Shown here in pieces: positions 28,012 to 36,377 of a stretch of DNA of 64,000 nucleotides. Position 1 is the stretch's first letter; each line of letters opens with the position of its first letter. Below the pieces are notes generated by a model that worked only from the letters and a program-made list of their open reading frames with translations, was not told the origin of the DNA and did not search any database. The stretch comes from Paenibacillus vietnamensis (GTDB lineage: Bacteria; Bacillota; Bacilli; Paenibacillales; Paenibacillaceae). The position numbers were made by a program, and so were the translations under genes. The stretch is taken from contig NZ_JAHMHW010000007.1 of assembly GCF_020169515.1 (NCBI RefSeq), forward strand, positions 124,001-188,000, written 5' to 3'.

Positions 28012-30240
28012 TCAAGTCAATGCCGCCGCGGCCGGCTCTGCCCGGCTCTTCCGATGCGACATTGTAAAATAAACATAGGACAAGATGCCGAATAGAAGCG
28101 CGATCCCTGCCAGCGTAAGAGCATAGCCGCCCAGGGAGCTGAAGTCGCCGCTGGAAATAATGTCTCTAAGCCCCGCCACCGAGTAAGTCATCGGCAGGAA
28201 CGGCGAGATCCGCTGCATCCAGCCCGGAACCAGCTCCAGCGGGAACGTGCCTGCGGAGCCTGTCAGCTGGAGGATCAGCACGATGACTGCAATGAACCGG
28301 CCCGGGTTGCCCATCGACGCCGCCAAAAACTGAATGATCATCATGAACGTAATGCTGGTCAGCACGCTAAAAGCCAGGAACAACCCCATGCTCTGCACCT
28401 CAAGCTTCAGCACATAGATGAGCGCCGCGTCGGCAATCAGCGCTTGGACCGTCCCGATCAGCGCCAGCGTCAGCGCTTTGCTCCAAAACCAGCTCCAGCC
28501 GCTCGCCGGACGAACCGCCGGTTCCTTAACGGAGTAAACAATCGTCAGCAGCATCGCTCCGACATAAAGCCCGAGCGACAGGAAGTAAGGGGCAAGCCCC
28601 GTACCGTAGTTGGTCACTTCGCTCACCTTCTCGACGTCGAGCTTGACCGGATCGGCGAACATGTCGACCATCGTATCCGTCAGCTTCAAATCGGACGTTT
28701 GCTCGGACGCTTCGCCCAGCTTGCCGGACAGCTCCTTCGTACCGTCCTCCAGCTTCAGCAGACCGGTCGCGACCTGCTGCGCGCCATCTTCAAGCTGTGC
28801 CGACCCGTCCGCAAAAGCAGCCGTGTTCGCCTCGAGCCTTTCGAGACCGGAAGATAGCGTAACGGCGCCGCTATTCAGCTGCTGCGCCCCTTCCGCCAGC
28901 TTCGACGCTCCCGCACCGGCTTCAGCCAGTTTGCCGCCAAACTGCTCCAGACCGCTGTCCAGCTTCGCTGCACCCGCCGCCAATTGCTCGCTTCCTGCCT
29001 GGAGCTCCTTTGCTCCCGCAGCGGCAGTCTGCAGCTTCGCATCGAAGGCACCAGAGCCTTCGGACAGCTTGCCGAGGCCGCCTTGCAGCTGCTTCGCTCC
29101 CGCGCTAAGCTTCGCCTGGCCGTCCGCGGATTGCTCCAGCCCCGCCGCCAGCTCCCTGCTCGCCTTCAGCGCAGCTGCGAAGCTGTCGCTGCCCGCCAGC
29201 TCCGGCTGCGCCTGCGCCAGCTTCGCCAGGCTATTCGCCAGCTCAGCCGCATTCCCGGCCAGCTGCTCTTCGCCCGCAGCCGCCGCAGCCAGCCCGCTCG
29301 CGAGCTGCGCCCCGCTTCGCTGCGCATCCTCCGCGCCCGCCGCCAGCTCGCCGCCAGCTCCGGACAGCCGCCCGAGCCCGTCCGCCAGCTCCGCGGCTCC
29401 GGTCCCGGCAGCTCCCGCGCCGTCCGCGAGCCCCGCGGCTCCGGCGGCCAGCTCCCGCTGCGCGGCCTGCAGCTGCGCCAGGCCGCTTGCGAGCGAGGAC
29501 GCGCCGTCCGTCAGTCCGGCGCTTCCCCCTGCCAGCTCCGCGCCGCCTTCGCTCAGCTTCGCCGCACCTTCCTGCAGCGCCAGCGATCCGCTTGCGAGCT
29601 TGGCGAGATTTTGCTCGACGAGCGCCGCACCGTCCTGCGCCTTCGCGGTGCCGTCGGCGATTTCGCCCGCCCCGTCGCTTGCTTGGCCGATTCCGCCGGC
29701 CAGCTCCTCCATCCGCTCGAACACGGTTCGCGCGTACGCCGACGTCACTTCCTTGTTCAGCTCGGCTTTCATCGTGTCGACCGCTTTGCTTCCGATCTGC
29801 GAAGCGAGGTAGTTGTAGCTCTCGTTCGCGAGGTACGTCAGCTGCGCCGGATTCGGCTCGTCCGAGGAGAGGGAGGCGGTTTTTTCCGAAAAATCGGCCG
29901 GAATTTCGAGCGCCATATAATAGCTATGGTCGGCGATCCCGGCCTCCGCTTCCTGCTTGCTGACGAAATGCCAGTCGAAGGCTTCGTTTTCTTTTAGCTC
30001 TTCCGCAAAATCGTCTCCGATATGCATCGTTTTGCCGTTTGCTTCATACCCTTCGTCGGCGTTGACGATCGCGACCGGCATGTTGTCCAGATGTCCGTAC
30101 GGGTCCCAAAACGCCCCCAAAAACATCGAAGAATACATGACCGGAATCATCAATACGCCCGTGACGGACACGAGGAGTTTTTTGTTCCGCGCAATGCCGG
30201 ACAATTCCTCGCCAAACTGCTTGAACCCTCTGAACTTCAA
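28012..30240 (-). CDS. yhgE: YhgE/Pip-family membrane protein
   Basis: The protein has an N-terminal membrane segment followed by the family block (VTGVLMIPVMYSSMFLGAFWDPYGHLDNMPVAIVNAD in two parts). A long extracellular helical region (about 190-555) of Ala/Gly/Leu/Ser repeats with LAxGAxxL-like spacing is followed by five or six C-terminal membrane segments related to ABC-2 permeases. Pip proteins serve as phage receptors or export factors; the role here is unknown. The chosen start is TTG at 30240 because AGGAGAG stands 8 bases upstream; an ATG at 30285 adds 15 basic residues with no good site. It is preceded by a TetR gene, as in the yhgD-yhgE pair of B. subtilis. Confidence 0.88.
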   Translation of the reverse strand: MKFRGFKQFGEELSGIARNKKLLVSVTGVLMIPVMYSSMFLGAFWDPYGHLDNMPVAIVNADEGYEANGKTMHIGDDFAEELKENEAFDWHFVSKQEAEAGIADHSYYMALEIPADFSEKTASLSSDEPNPAQLTYLANESYNYLASQIGSKAVDTMKAELNKEVTSAYARTVFERMEELAGGIGQASDGAGEIADGTAKAQDGAALVEQNLAKLASGSLALQEGAAKLSEGGAELAGGSAGLTDGASSLASGLAQLQAAQRELAAGAAGLADGAGAAGTGAAELADGLGRLSGAGGELAAGAEDAQRSGAQLASGLAAAAAGEEQLAGNAAELANSLAKLAQAQPELAGSDSFAAALKASRELAAGLEQSADGQAKLSAGAKQLQGGLGKLSEGSGAFDAKLQTAAAGAKELQAGSEQLAAGAAKLDSGLEQFGGKLAEAGAGASKLAEGAQQLNSGAVTLSSGLERLEANTAAFADGSAQLEDGAQQVATGLLKLEDGTKELSGKLGEASEQTSDLKLTDTMVDMFADPVKLDVEKVSEVTNYGTGLAPYFLSLGLYVGAMLLTIVYSVKEPAVRPASGWSWFWSKALTLALIGTVQALIADAALIYVLKLEVQSMGLFLAFSVLTSITFMMIIQFLAASMGNPGRFIAVIVLILQLTGSAGTFPLELVPGWMQRISPFLPMTYSVAGLRDIISSGDFSSLGGYALTLAGIALLFGILSYVYFTMSHRKSRAEPAAAALT

Positions 30241-30283
30241 AACGCCCACTCTCCTATTTTTGTTCTTATTGACTATTTTCGTC

Positions 30284-30295
30284 ATTCGGTCATTT
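30284..30295. promoter_or_regulatory. Candidate TetR operator upstream of yhgE
   Basis: ATTCGGTCATTT occurs here and again at 30930-30941 upstream of the tetR gene. The shared 12-mer at both genes of a TetR-target pair is what an autoregulated local repressor would give. Assignment is by inference. Confidence 0.45.
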
Positions 30296-30320
30296 TATCG
30301 TGTAAAAAAAGGCATCCAGC

Positions 30321-30896
30321 CTATTCTGGAGCCAAACCTTCCTTCATATAAAATCTCAAATGCGCGGCGACTTGCTGTTTGCTGAGCGGCTCGTGCGTTT
30401 TTTTCCAATCGACCGTCAGCGCCATGTACAGTCTCAGCATGACGAACGCGGTCAGCTCCGGATCGCATGGCTTGATCTCCCCTTTACCGATGGCCGACTG
30501 CACCTGCTGCCTGATGTATCCGACGACAGCCCTCTCGATCTGGTTCAGCCCTTCCTGCGCCATCGGCGTGCCGATCTCGCGCACCTCCTGCGACAGCTTC
30601 AGCGCCAGCTCATGCTCCTCCCGAAAATCCAGCAGTTCCTCAAGCGCCGCATTCAAATTATCGAAAAAACCTCTGTCCGGGCTGATAACCCGCTCCGCCA
30701 CCTGCTTCATTTCCGTGAGCAGCCGCTTCATGATTTCGTGGAACAGCTCTTCTTTATTCGTAAAAAAAGTATAAATCGTGCCTTTGCCGACATTCGCGAT
30801 CTTCGCCACCTGATCCATCGTCGTCGCCTTATAGCCAAACAGCGCAAACGACTTCGCCGCCGCATCCACGACCTGCTGCCTCCGATCCACCGCCAT
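30321..30896 (-). CDS. TetR/AcrR-family transcriptional repressor (YhgD-like)
   Basis: The 191-residue protein has the N-terminal TetR helix-turn-helix (about 8-55: FALFGYKATTMDQVAKIANVGKGTIYTFFTNKEELF), followed by an all-helical ligand-binding domain. GGAGGTGA stands before the ATG. It lies just upstream of yhgE on the same strand and probably controls it and itself. The inducer is unknown. Confidence 0.92.
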   Translation of the reverse strand: MAVDRRQQVVDAAAKSFALFGYKATTMDQVAKIANVGKGTIYTFFTNKEELFHEIMKRLLTEMKQVAERVISPDRGFFDNLNAALEELLDFREEHELALKLSQEVREIGTPMAQEGLNQIERAVVGYIRQQVQSAIGKGEIKPCDPELTAFVMLRLYMALTVDWKKTHEPLSKQQVAAHLRFYMKEGLAPE

Positions 30897-30916
30897 TCCG
30901 TCACCTCCATGAAACT

Positions 30917-30941
30917 GACCAAAAAACCAATTCGGTCATTT
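30917..30941. promoter_or_regulatory. Candidate TetR operator upstream of the tetR gene
   Basis: TGACC (30917-30921) and GGTCA (30934-30938) form an inverted pair with 12 bases between, and the second arm lies in the 12-mer ATTCGGTCATTT shared with the yhgE upstream region. Confidence 0.45.
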
Positions 30942-30998
30942 CGACTGAAACCATCATAGCACTTTGGGTTGGGTTATGCAACGGTTCGTCTGTCCTTG

Positions 30999-31082
30999 AA
31001 GGCCTTCGATAAGGCCTTCAATAAGGCCTTCGATATGGCCTTCAATAAGGCCTTCGATATGGCCTTTGATAAGGCCTTCGAC
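30999..31082. repeat. Seven tandem copies of a 12-bp palindrome-containing repeat
   Basis: Units read AAGGCCTTCGAT with changes to ATGGCC, CAAT, TTGAT and CGAC. All seven keep GGCCTT, and four keep the whole palindrome AAGGCCTT. The plus frame would read KAFD/KAFN repeats, but no start or ribosome binding site supports translation. Confidence 0.9.
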
Positions 31083-31089
31083 CATGATC

Positions 31090-31280
31090 ATAACTGGATT
31101 TCTTACAGCTAATTTCCCCCTTCTCGACGATTTTTACTTTTTAACTGGATTCCCTGTATCTATTTCTTCTTCTATAGCCGTTTTCCTTAGAAAAACTTAA
31201 ATTTATATACAATGAATCCAGGTATTTATTGCCTGCTCCACTTTACTCCAAAATTAACAGCATAAAATACAGGTACTCAT
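31090..31280. repeat. Four-unit inverted repeat element, copy C
   Basis: Forward units lie at 31090-31115 and 31141-31165, reverse units at 31198-31229 and 31253-31280. Unit 3 reads TATATACAATGAATCCAGG, the reverse of CCTGGATTCATTGTATATA. It lies in the gap between the divergent tetR and nuclease genes, where no other gene is seen. Confidence 0.8.
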
Positions 31281-31422
31281 TACGCTCGATCAGCTATGCA
31301 GCCTTGCTACACACAGATTTTTCAATAACGCTCCCTTAAATACGGGCCAATCTTCGCATCACCTCCCTACTTTCCCCTTGCCTTTCAGCATCAAATTCTA
31401 TACTCTACTATTAGAGACGAAG

Positions 31423-31466
31423 AACGTCCCGTTAACACTCAAACGAGTGGAAACGGGACGTTTTTG
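31423..31466 (+). promoter_or_regulatory. Terminator-like hairpin in the leader of the nuclease gene
   Basis: AACGTCCCGTT pairs with AACGGGACGTT, with an inner stem CACTC-AAAC-GAGTG, and T5 follows. It stands 31 bases before the nuclease ATG on the same strand. A TATACT -10 at 31399-31404 would start a transcript just ahead of it. With no gene upstream to terminate, it could be an attenuator or a block against read-through. Confidence 0.65.
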
Positions 31467-31496
31467 CGTTCGCTTATTTTAGAGGAGGACGGATAT

Positions 31497-32165
31497 ATGA
31501 GTTTCGAGAAAGCACATGCCTTATTTATGAAAGGTCATCTGGACCGAAGGTCCGGTGAGCGTCGGGGACGTCTGGAAAGAGGACATTTACATGCGGAACA
31601 GCTGTTTCTAAAAAACATCTGGTGGGAGCTTCACGGACATTTTGAACATCTTCATCCCGAGTATGAAGTATTGGACTGGCGCGGCAGGTCATATTTCGCA
31701 GATTTCGCTTGGTTGCGGGGGCCCTTAAAACTAATAATCGAAATCAAGGGTTACGCTGCGCATGTTCGTGACATGGACCGGCAAAAATACTGCAACGAGC
31801 TGAATCGCGAAACCTTTCTGCGGGCGATGGGCTGGCACGTCATATCCTTTGCGTACGACGATGTCGAGCAGCGACCCGAGCTATGCATCAGTCTGCTTCG
31901 GATGTTGCTTAGCCATTACGCTCCCGAACGCATGCCGTCTTCAGACACGTTTCCGTGGGAAAAGGAAATGATCCGGCTCGCTATCAGCCTGACACGACCA
32001 ATCAGGCCTAAGGATGTTTCGGACTATTTTAAGTATGACCACCGGACAGCGGTTGCCAAGCTCAAGAAACTCAGCGAGAAAAAGTGGCTCATCCCTGCCT
32101 ACGGTAAAACTGGAACACGTGTTGTGCGCTACGAGCTTGCCAAAGATGTTTTGAGTTATTTTTGA
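31497..32165 (+). CDS. Orphan PDDEXK-fold nuclease (DUF559/Vsr-like) with C-terminal winged helix
   Basis: The 222-residue protein has a basic N-terminal helical part (about 1-40). A restriction-endonuclease-like core follows, with Asp about 69 (SYFADFAW) and the EIKG motif about 82-85, then GWHVISFAYDDV. A C-terminal winged-helix-like domain (about 155-222: PIRPKDVSDYFKYDHRTAVAKLKKLSEKKW) closes it. The residues needed for metal-dependent cleavage are present. ATG at 31497 has GAGGAGG upstream; a longer frame from 31464 would run through the hairpin. It has no methylase, helicase or toxin partner and is flanked on both sides by four-unit repeats. Roles in mismatch repair, defence or element upkeep are guesses. 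Confidence 0.75.
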   Translation: MSFEKAHALFMKGHLDRRSGERRGRLERGHLHAEQLFLKNIWWELHGHFEHLHPEYEVLDWRGRSYFADFAWLRGPLKLIIEIKGYAAHVRDMDRQKYCNELNRETFLRAMGWHVISFAYDDVEQRPELCISLLRMLLSHYAPERMPSSDTFPWEKEMIRLAISLTRPIRPKDVSDYFKYDHRTAVAKLKKLSEKKWLIPAYGKTGTRVVRYELAKDVLSYF

Positions 32166-32292
32166 GTTTATTTTTGAGTTACTTGAGTGCTGAGTGCTTC
32201 CGGCGGTGGCTGGTACGGAAATGGTTATGGAGTTTGTTTCTTACGCGCAACGCACCTCCATTTACCGTTTCCTTCTAGTTGGTGCCACACGC

Positions 32293-32482
32293 GATAACTG
32301 GATTTTGTGTATCTATTTTCGGGTTTTTGGGAGGTGGAGGCAAATTAACTGGAAAATGTGTATCTAAAACTCCTGAGCATCGATGTTTCCTGGATTAGTG
32401 CCAATTTATATACAACTAGTCCAGCTATTTCAGACTCCTCCGTGAATCCCAGTAAATTAACAGCGTAAAATACAGTTACTCG
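32293..32482. repeat. Four-unit inverted repeat element, copy D
   Basis: Forward units lie at 32293-32319 and 32343-32369, reverse units at 32402-32430 and 32455-32482. Unit 4 (AACAGCGTAAAATACAGTTA) reads as TAACTGTATTTTACGCTGTT on the other strand, in line with the unit consensus. It follows the nuclease gene by 127 bases. Confidence 0.8.
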
Positions 32483-32498
32483 CATGCCACTGGGCTTC

Positions 32499-32638
32499 GC
32501 CGGATAGCACCGCTTCCGTTATTGGCACGCCTTACGCTCCGCCGGATAGCACCGCTTCCGTTATTGGCATGCCTTACGCTCCACCGGATAGCACCGCTTC
32601 CGCTATCCGCACGCCTTACGCTCCGCCGGATAGCACTG
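32499..32638. repeat. 42-bp tandem repeat, 3.3 copies
   Basis: Copies start at 32499, 32541, 32583 and 32625, all exactly 42 bases apart, with core GGATAGCACCGCTTCCG then TTATTGGCACGCCTTACGCT. In the third copy CGGATAGC and GCTATCCG form a perfect 8-bp hairpin. The array begins 16 bases after repeat element D and ends just upstream of the ytxJ promoter. Confidence 0.92.
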
Positions 32639-32663
32639 CAACAGATACCCGTCTCCTCCCGGG

Positions 32664-32693
32664 ATGACTTTACCCGGACAAAAGCGCTATAAT
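32664..32693 (+). promoter_or_regulatory. SigA-type promoter of ytxJ
   Basis: ATGACT and a perfect TATAAT are 18 bases apart, about 55 bases upstream of the ytxJ start. Confidence 0.6.
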
Positions 32694-32746
32694 GGACATA
32701 GTTACTTACTATTAACTGCTACGCAGTCCAAAAGGAGCGTTAACCT

Positions 32747-33085
32747 ATGTCCTACAAAGAAATTACGTCAGCCGACGAATGGAATACCCTGTTTGACAAC
32801 TCGACGGATCGTCCGCTTGTTATATTCAAGCACAGCACCACCTGCCCGGTCAGCGCAAATGCACTCCAGGAGTTCAACAACTATCTGGATGGAGCGCCGC
32901 GTGAAGATGTAGAATATGCTCTTGTTAAAGTGATCGAGTCCCGTCCCGTTTCCAACCAAATCGCCGAAGATACGGCCGTAAAGCATGAATCGCCGCAAAT
33001 CATCTACATCGACAAAAAAGCAAAAGTATGGACCGCTTCGCATTGGTCCGTAACGAAAGCCCATATTTCCGCCGTTTTGGACTAA
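32747..33085 (+). CDS. ytxJ: Monothiol bacilliredoxin YtxJ
   Basis: The 112-residue thioredoxin-fold protein has the single-Cys motif TTCPVS (about 27-32) and the cis-Pro region ESPQIIYI. It is thought to remove bacillithiol from mixed disulfides on cytoplasmic proteins. AAAAGGAG stands before the ATG. It has its own promoter and terminator, so it forms a single-gene unit. Confidence 0.93.
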   Translation: MSYKEITSADEWNTLFDNSTDRPLVIFKHSTTCPVSANALQEFNNYLDGAPREDVEYALVKVIESRPVSNQIAEDTAVKHESPQIIYIDKKAKVWTASHWSVTKAHISAVLD

Positions 33086-33096
33086 TTGGAACGAAC

Positions 33097-33136
33097 AGCA
33101 GCAGCTTGCGTCAAAAAACGCAAGCTGCTGCATTTT
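33097..33136 (+). terminator. Terminator of ytxJ
   Basis: AGCAGCTTGCGT pairs with ACGCAAGCTGCT around a short A-rich loop, extended by GC pairs, with ATTTTC after it. Confidence 0.88.
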
Positions 33137-33242
33137 CAGCGCCGCCTCTTAAAAGCTCCAGCCACCTCGCCGCCGCAGTGCGCAGGAGCTGGTGCCTTTT
33201 TTTGTGTCACCAACTTATCTGGAACGTTAACTTTCACGCAGC

Positions 33243-33430
33243 ACAACTGGATTTAATGCCTTTATTTTTAGTCCATCGTACTAATTTCAGAAAATAACTG
33301 GATTCCACGTATCTAAATCGGACTTTTTTGCTCACATAGAGTGATTTCTTCATTTTTTATACATGAAATACATTTATTATTCTCGAGCTGGGGGAAAACC
33401 CGATTTTAAATGTACTTAATCCAGTTAATC
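33243..33430. repeat. Four-unit inverted repeat element, copy E
   Basis: Forward units lie at 33243-33269 and 33293-33319, reverse units at 33354-33380 and 33403-33430. Unit 4 contains TTAATCCAGTTAAT, the exact reverse of the ATTAACTGGATTAA core. It fills the gap between the convergent ytxJ and permease genes. Confidence 0.8.
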
Positions 33431-33465
33431 AGTTACCTCGGTTACTTAGGTTATTTCAGTTAGCC

Positions 33466-33537
33466 AAACAGCAGCCCAAGCAGTCCATTCAGTCCTTCAA
33501 ACAGCAGATCAAGCAGTCCATTCAGTCCGTCAAACAG
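33466..33537. repeat. 33-bp tandem repeat, 2.2 copies
   Basis: Copies start at 33466, 33499 and 33532 (partial) with core AAGCAGTCCATTCAGTCC and AAACAGCAG. It lies 36 bases after repeat element E. Confidence 0.85.
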
Positions 33538-33657
33538 TCACTCTCTCCCCACTCACCAGCTATCCCGTTTACCCGCCCGCCAGAGCAGCAAACCGCCATT
33601 ATCAACCCCCAGTTAGTCTGAATCTGCGAATCACACCAGCGGGCGGACTTGCTGCGC

Positions 33658-35136
33658 CTACGTCCTCGTCTCCCGTGTCTCCCCCATCCCCTCCGTTTCC
33701 AGCCGGCACTCGGCCAGCGTAAGCATCCGCGTCCGGCGCTTCCATTTGTGTCCGAGGTAGAACACCAAAAACAGCGGGATGCCGACGTAAGACGCGACGA
33801 TATACGCCCAGTCGATCCGGCCGTCGTCGAGCGCGCCGATGAACTGCCCGCCGATAACGATCAGGCAGAGCAGCATGGCGAGCAGCGGGCCGAACGGGAA
33901 CCACTTCGCCCGGTAGGGCAGCTCGTCGAGGCTGTGTCCCTGCGCGGCGAACGCCCGCCGGAAACGGTAATGGCTGACCGCGATGCCCAGCCAGACGATG
34001 AAACCCGACATGCCTGATGCGTTAAGCAGCCAGACATAGACGACGCCGTCGCCGAAGAAGGAGGCCAGGAAGGCGAACAGCCCAAGCGCGGCCGTCACCA
34101 GCAGCGAAGCGACGGGAATGCCGCGTTCGTTCAGCCGGGCGAGAAAACGCGGCGCCTTCCCCTCCCTCGCGAGTACCCACAGCATCCGGGTCGAGGCGTA
34201 CATGCCCGAGTTGCCGGCCGACAGCACCGAGGTCAGAATGACGGCATTCATGACGGAAGCCGCGACGGCGAGGCCCGCTTTTTCGAAAACGATCGTAAAC
34301 GGACTCGTCGAAATATCGCTGCTCGCGATTTGCTCGTTCGTATGCGGGATGAGCAGGCCGATGAGCAGAATCGCCAGGATGTAGAATAACAGAATCCGCC
34401 AAAAAATCGACCGGATCGCGCGGGGAATGCTGTCTCGGGGATTCTCGCTTTCACCCGCCGCCACCCCGATCAGCTCCGTTCCCTGGAACGAGAAGCCGGC
34501 CGCCATAAACACGCCGAGCGTCGCCAGAAAGCCCGCCGGAAACGGATTGTCCGTCAGATTGCGAAAGCCGGTCGCTTCCCCGTTCCAAATGCCGAATACC
34601 ATCAGCAGGCCCAGGGCGATGAAGACGATGACCGTTACAATTTTGATCATGGCGAACCAATATTCCGATTCCCCGAAGCCCTTCACGGACAGCAGGTTAA
34701 GACCCAGCATTAGCAGCAGAAACACGCCGCTCCACAGGATCGACGGGCTGTTCGGGAACCAGAACTTCATGATCAGCGTGGCAGCCGACAGCTCGGCGGC
34801 TATCGTGATCGCCCAATTGTACCAGTAGTTCCAGCCCAGCGCGAAGCCGAGCGACGGATCGACAAAGCGGGCGGCATACGTGCTGAACGTGCCGGACACC
34901 GGCATGTACGTAGCCATCTCCCCCAAACTCGTCATCAGAAAATACACCATCACCCCGATCAGAGCATAAGCCAGCAGCGCCCCGCCGGGACCCGCCGAGT
35001 GAATCGCACCACCGCTCGCAAGAAAAAGCCCCGTGCCGATTGAGCCGCCGAGCGAAATCATCGTCATATGTCTGGCTTTAAGCCCTCTGCGCAGCGTTGT
35101 TGCGCCTTCGTTTGTTCCGCTCACCTGATTGCACAC
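33658..35136 (-). CDS. Amino acid permease, AAT family (LysP/RocE-like)
   Basis: The 492-residue protein has twelve membrane segments. The APC substrate loop GGSIGTGLFLASGGAIHSAGP lies near residue 30-50, followed by the conserved SLGEMATYMPVSGTF and GSELIGV-like FQGTELIGVAAGE. It takes up an amino acid with proton symport; a basic amino acid is likely by resemblance to LysP but not certain. It stands alone and converges with ytxJ. Confidence 0.9.
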   Translation of the reverse strand: MCNQVSGTNEGATTLRRGLKARHMTMISLGGSIGTGLFLASGGAIHSAGPGGALLAYALIGVMVYFLMTSLGEMATYMPVSGTFSTYAARFVDPSLGFALGWNYWYNWAITIAAELSAATLIMKFWFPNSPSILWSGVFLLLMLGLNLLSVKGFGESEYWFAMIKIVTVIVFIALGLLMVFGIWNGEATGFRNLTDNPFPAGFLATLGVFMAAGFSFQGTELIGVAAGESENPRDSIPRAIRSIFWRILLFYILAILLIGLLIPHTNEQIASSDISTSPFTIVFEKAGLAVAASVMNAVILTSVLSAGNSGMYASTRMLWVLAREGKAPRFLARLNERGIPVASLLVTAALGLFAFLASFFGDGVVYVWLLNASGMSGFIVWLGIAVSHYRFRRAFAAQGHSLDELPYRAKWFPFGPLLAMLLCLIVIGGQFIGALDDGRIDWAYIVASYVGIPLFLVFYLGHKWKRRTRMLTLAECRLETEGMGETRETRT

Positions 35137-35297
35137 TCCATTCTGTCCCGCCGTAAGCGCTTCTTCGGACGGATGTATGACCTCAGTTTGCTAAATTTTC
35201 CGTTTTTTATCCATCTAACGGCCTATCATAAGAATGAAATTCCAATATATAATGAGTAGGTATTGATTTTTTATCCGATTTTGAAAGGAATGGTACG

Positions 35298-35912
35298 ATG
35301 TTCGGAAAATTGGCTGCCGACGCGCTCGGGCTCAGCGACATCGGCTCGGTAATCAAGCCGGCGGATTACAGCAAGGTTGATTCAGACGATTACGTTATGC
35401 ACGAAGACAATGAGAAAATTTATTTTCTGATCAAATCGAAAACCGACGAATATTGCTTCACGAACCTGGCACTCATTCATCTTGACGGCACCAGCGCAAT
35501 GAGCAAAAAACGGACCTTAAGACGTTACACCTACAGCGCGAATCCGATCTCCCAGGTAGCTTTGGAAACGGCGGGCACCGTCGACCTGGACGTAGAAATC
35601 AAGTTTACCATCGGCCCTGTCGCCCTCTCCATCGACATCAACAAGAAGCATATCGAAGAAGTAAAGGACCTGTACAAGGCGCTGATCAAAATCTCCGAAA
35701 TTACCCGCGAGAACGAGATCACCCTTGAATACGCGCGGCGCAGTCTCGACATGGCGTCCAGCACGCTCCAGCAGATTCACAAAGGCGACTTCAACGTGGT
35801 CGACCAGTTCGACGGCCTGAACAAATCCGCTTTCAACTGGCTCGTGAACTCGCATAAGCAGTATCGGATCAAGGATTTCGGCTCGATTTTCGAGCGTTAT
35901 ATCAATAACTGA
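35298..35912 (+). CDS. Bacterial PH-domain protein (YvbH-like)
   Basis: The 204-residue protein has an N-terminal bacterial pleckstrin-homology-type domain (about 1-125, KIYFLIKSKTDEYCFTNLALIHLDG). A C-terminal helical extension (about 130-200, GDFNVVDQFDGLNKSAFNWL) matches the YvbH oligomerisation region. It is cytoplasmic with no catalytic motif. AAAGGAATGG stands before the ATG. Its role is unknown. Confidence 0.82.
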   Translation: MFGKLAADALGLSDIGSVIKPADYSKVDSDDYVMHEDNEKIYFLIKSKTDEYCFTNLALIHLDGTSAMSKKRTLRRYTYSANPISQVALETAGTVDLDVEIKFTIGPVALSIDINKKHIEEVKDLYKALIKISEITRENEITLEYARRSLDMASSTLQQIHKGDFNVVDQFDGLNKSAFNWLVNSHKQYRIKDFGSIFERYINN

Positions 35913-36009
35913 TCAAGCGTAAACGGCTGACGTCGTCCTTTGGAGGCTCAGCACACGTTTCGCGAAAATCAATTTACGGATGTGAAACTTATAAATTCTT
36001 ATCCTTAAG

Positions 36010-36043
36010 TAAGGACCGGCGCTTCGGCGCTGGTCTTTTTTTA
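36010..36043 (+). terminator. Terminator of the YvbH-like gene
   Basis: GGACCgGCGC-TTCG-GCGCtGGTC is followed by T7, about 100 bases after the stop. Confidence 0.88.
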
Positions 36044-36067
36044 TTGCGTGAAGATAGCGCTCGGAAA

Positions 36068-36254
36068 AATAACTGGATTCGATGTATATAAATCGTTGAG
36101 AAACGTGAAGTTGGCGGAAATAGCTGGATTCGATGTATTTAATTCGAATGACTCCTTCCTATTTGCGGTTTTACCCGGATTTAGATACACAAAATCCATT
36201 TATTTCAGTGGAACGAGGCAGATCTCTAAAATTAAATGGATGAAATCCAGTTGT
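36068..36254. repeat. Four-unit inverted repeat element, copy F
   Basis: Forward units lie at 36068-36093 and 36118-36145 (both with CTGGATTCGATGTAT), reverse units at 36179-36206 and 36231-36254. It lies between a terminator and the promoter region of the response regulator. Confidence 0.82.
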
Positions 36255-36377
36255 CGTCACACAGTTCACCTGGCTTATGTCATATTACCTCACATAAACA
36301 TTGCGCAAATCTGACTTCCGCGTTTATAGTAAAAGTAAAAGAATAATAGCCAAAGCGAACGACGCGGAAAGAGGTGG

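Noticed and set aside
28610..29997. Long Ser/Ala/Pro- and Arg-rich plus frames opposite the helical repeat region of yhgE
   Set aside because: They arise from the repeated Ala/Gly/Leu codons of the minus-strand gene.
32499..32638. Possible CRISPR array
   Set aside because: The 42-bp units are joined with no unique spacers and no cas genes are present; the same holds for the 12, 33 and ~93-bp arrays.
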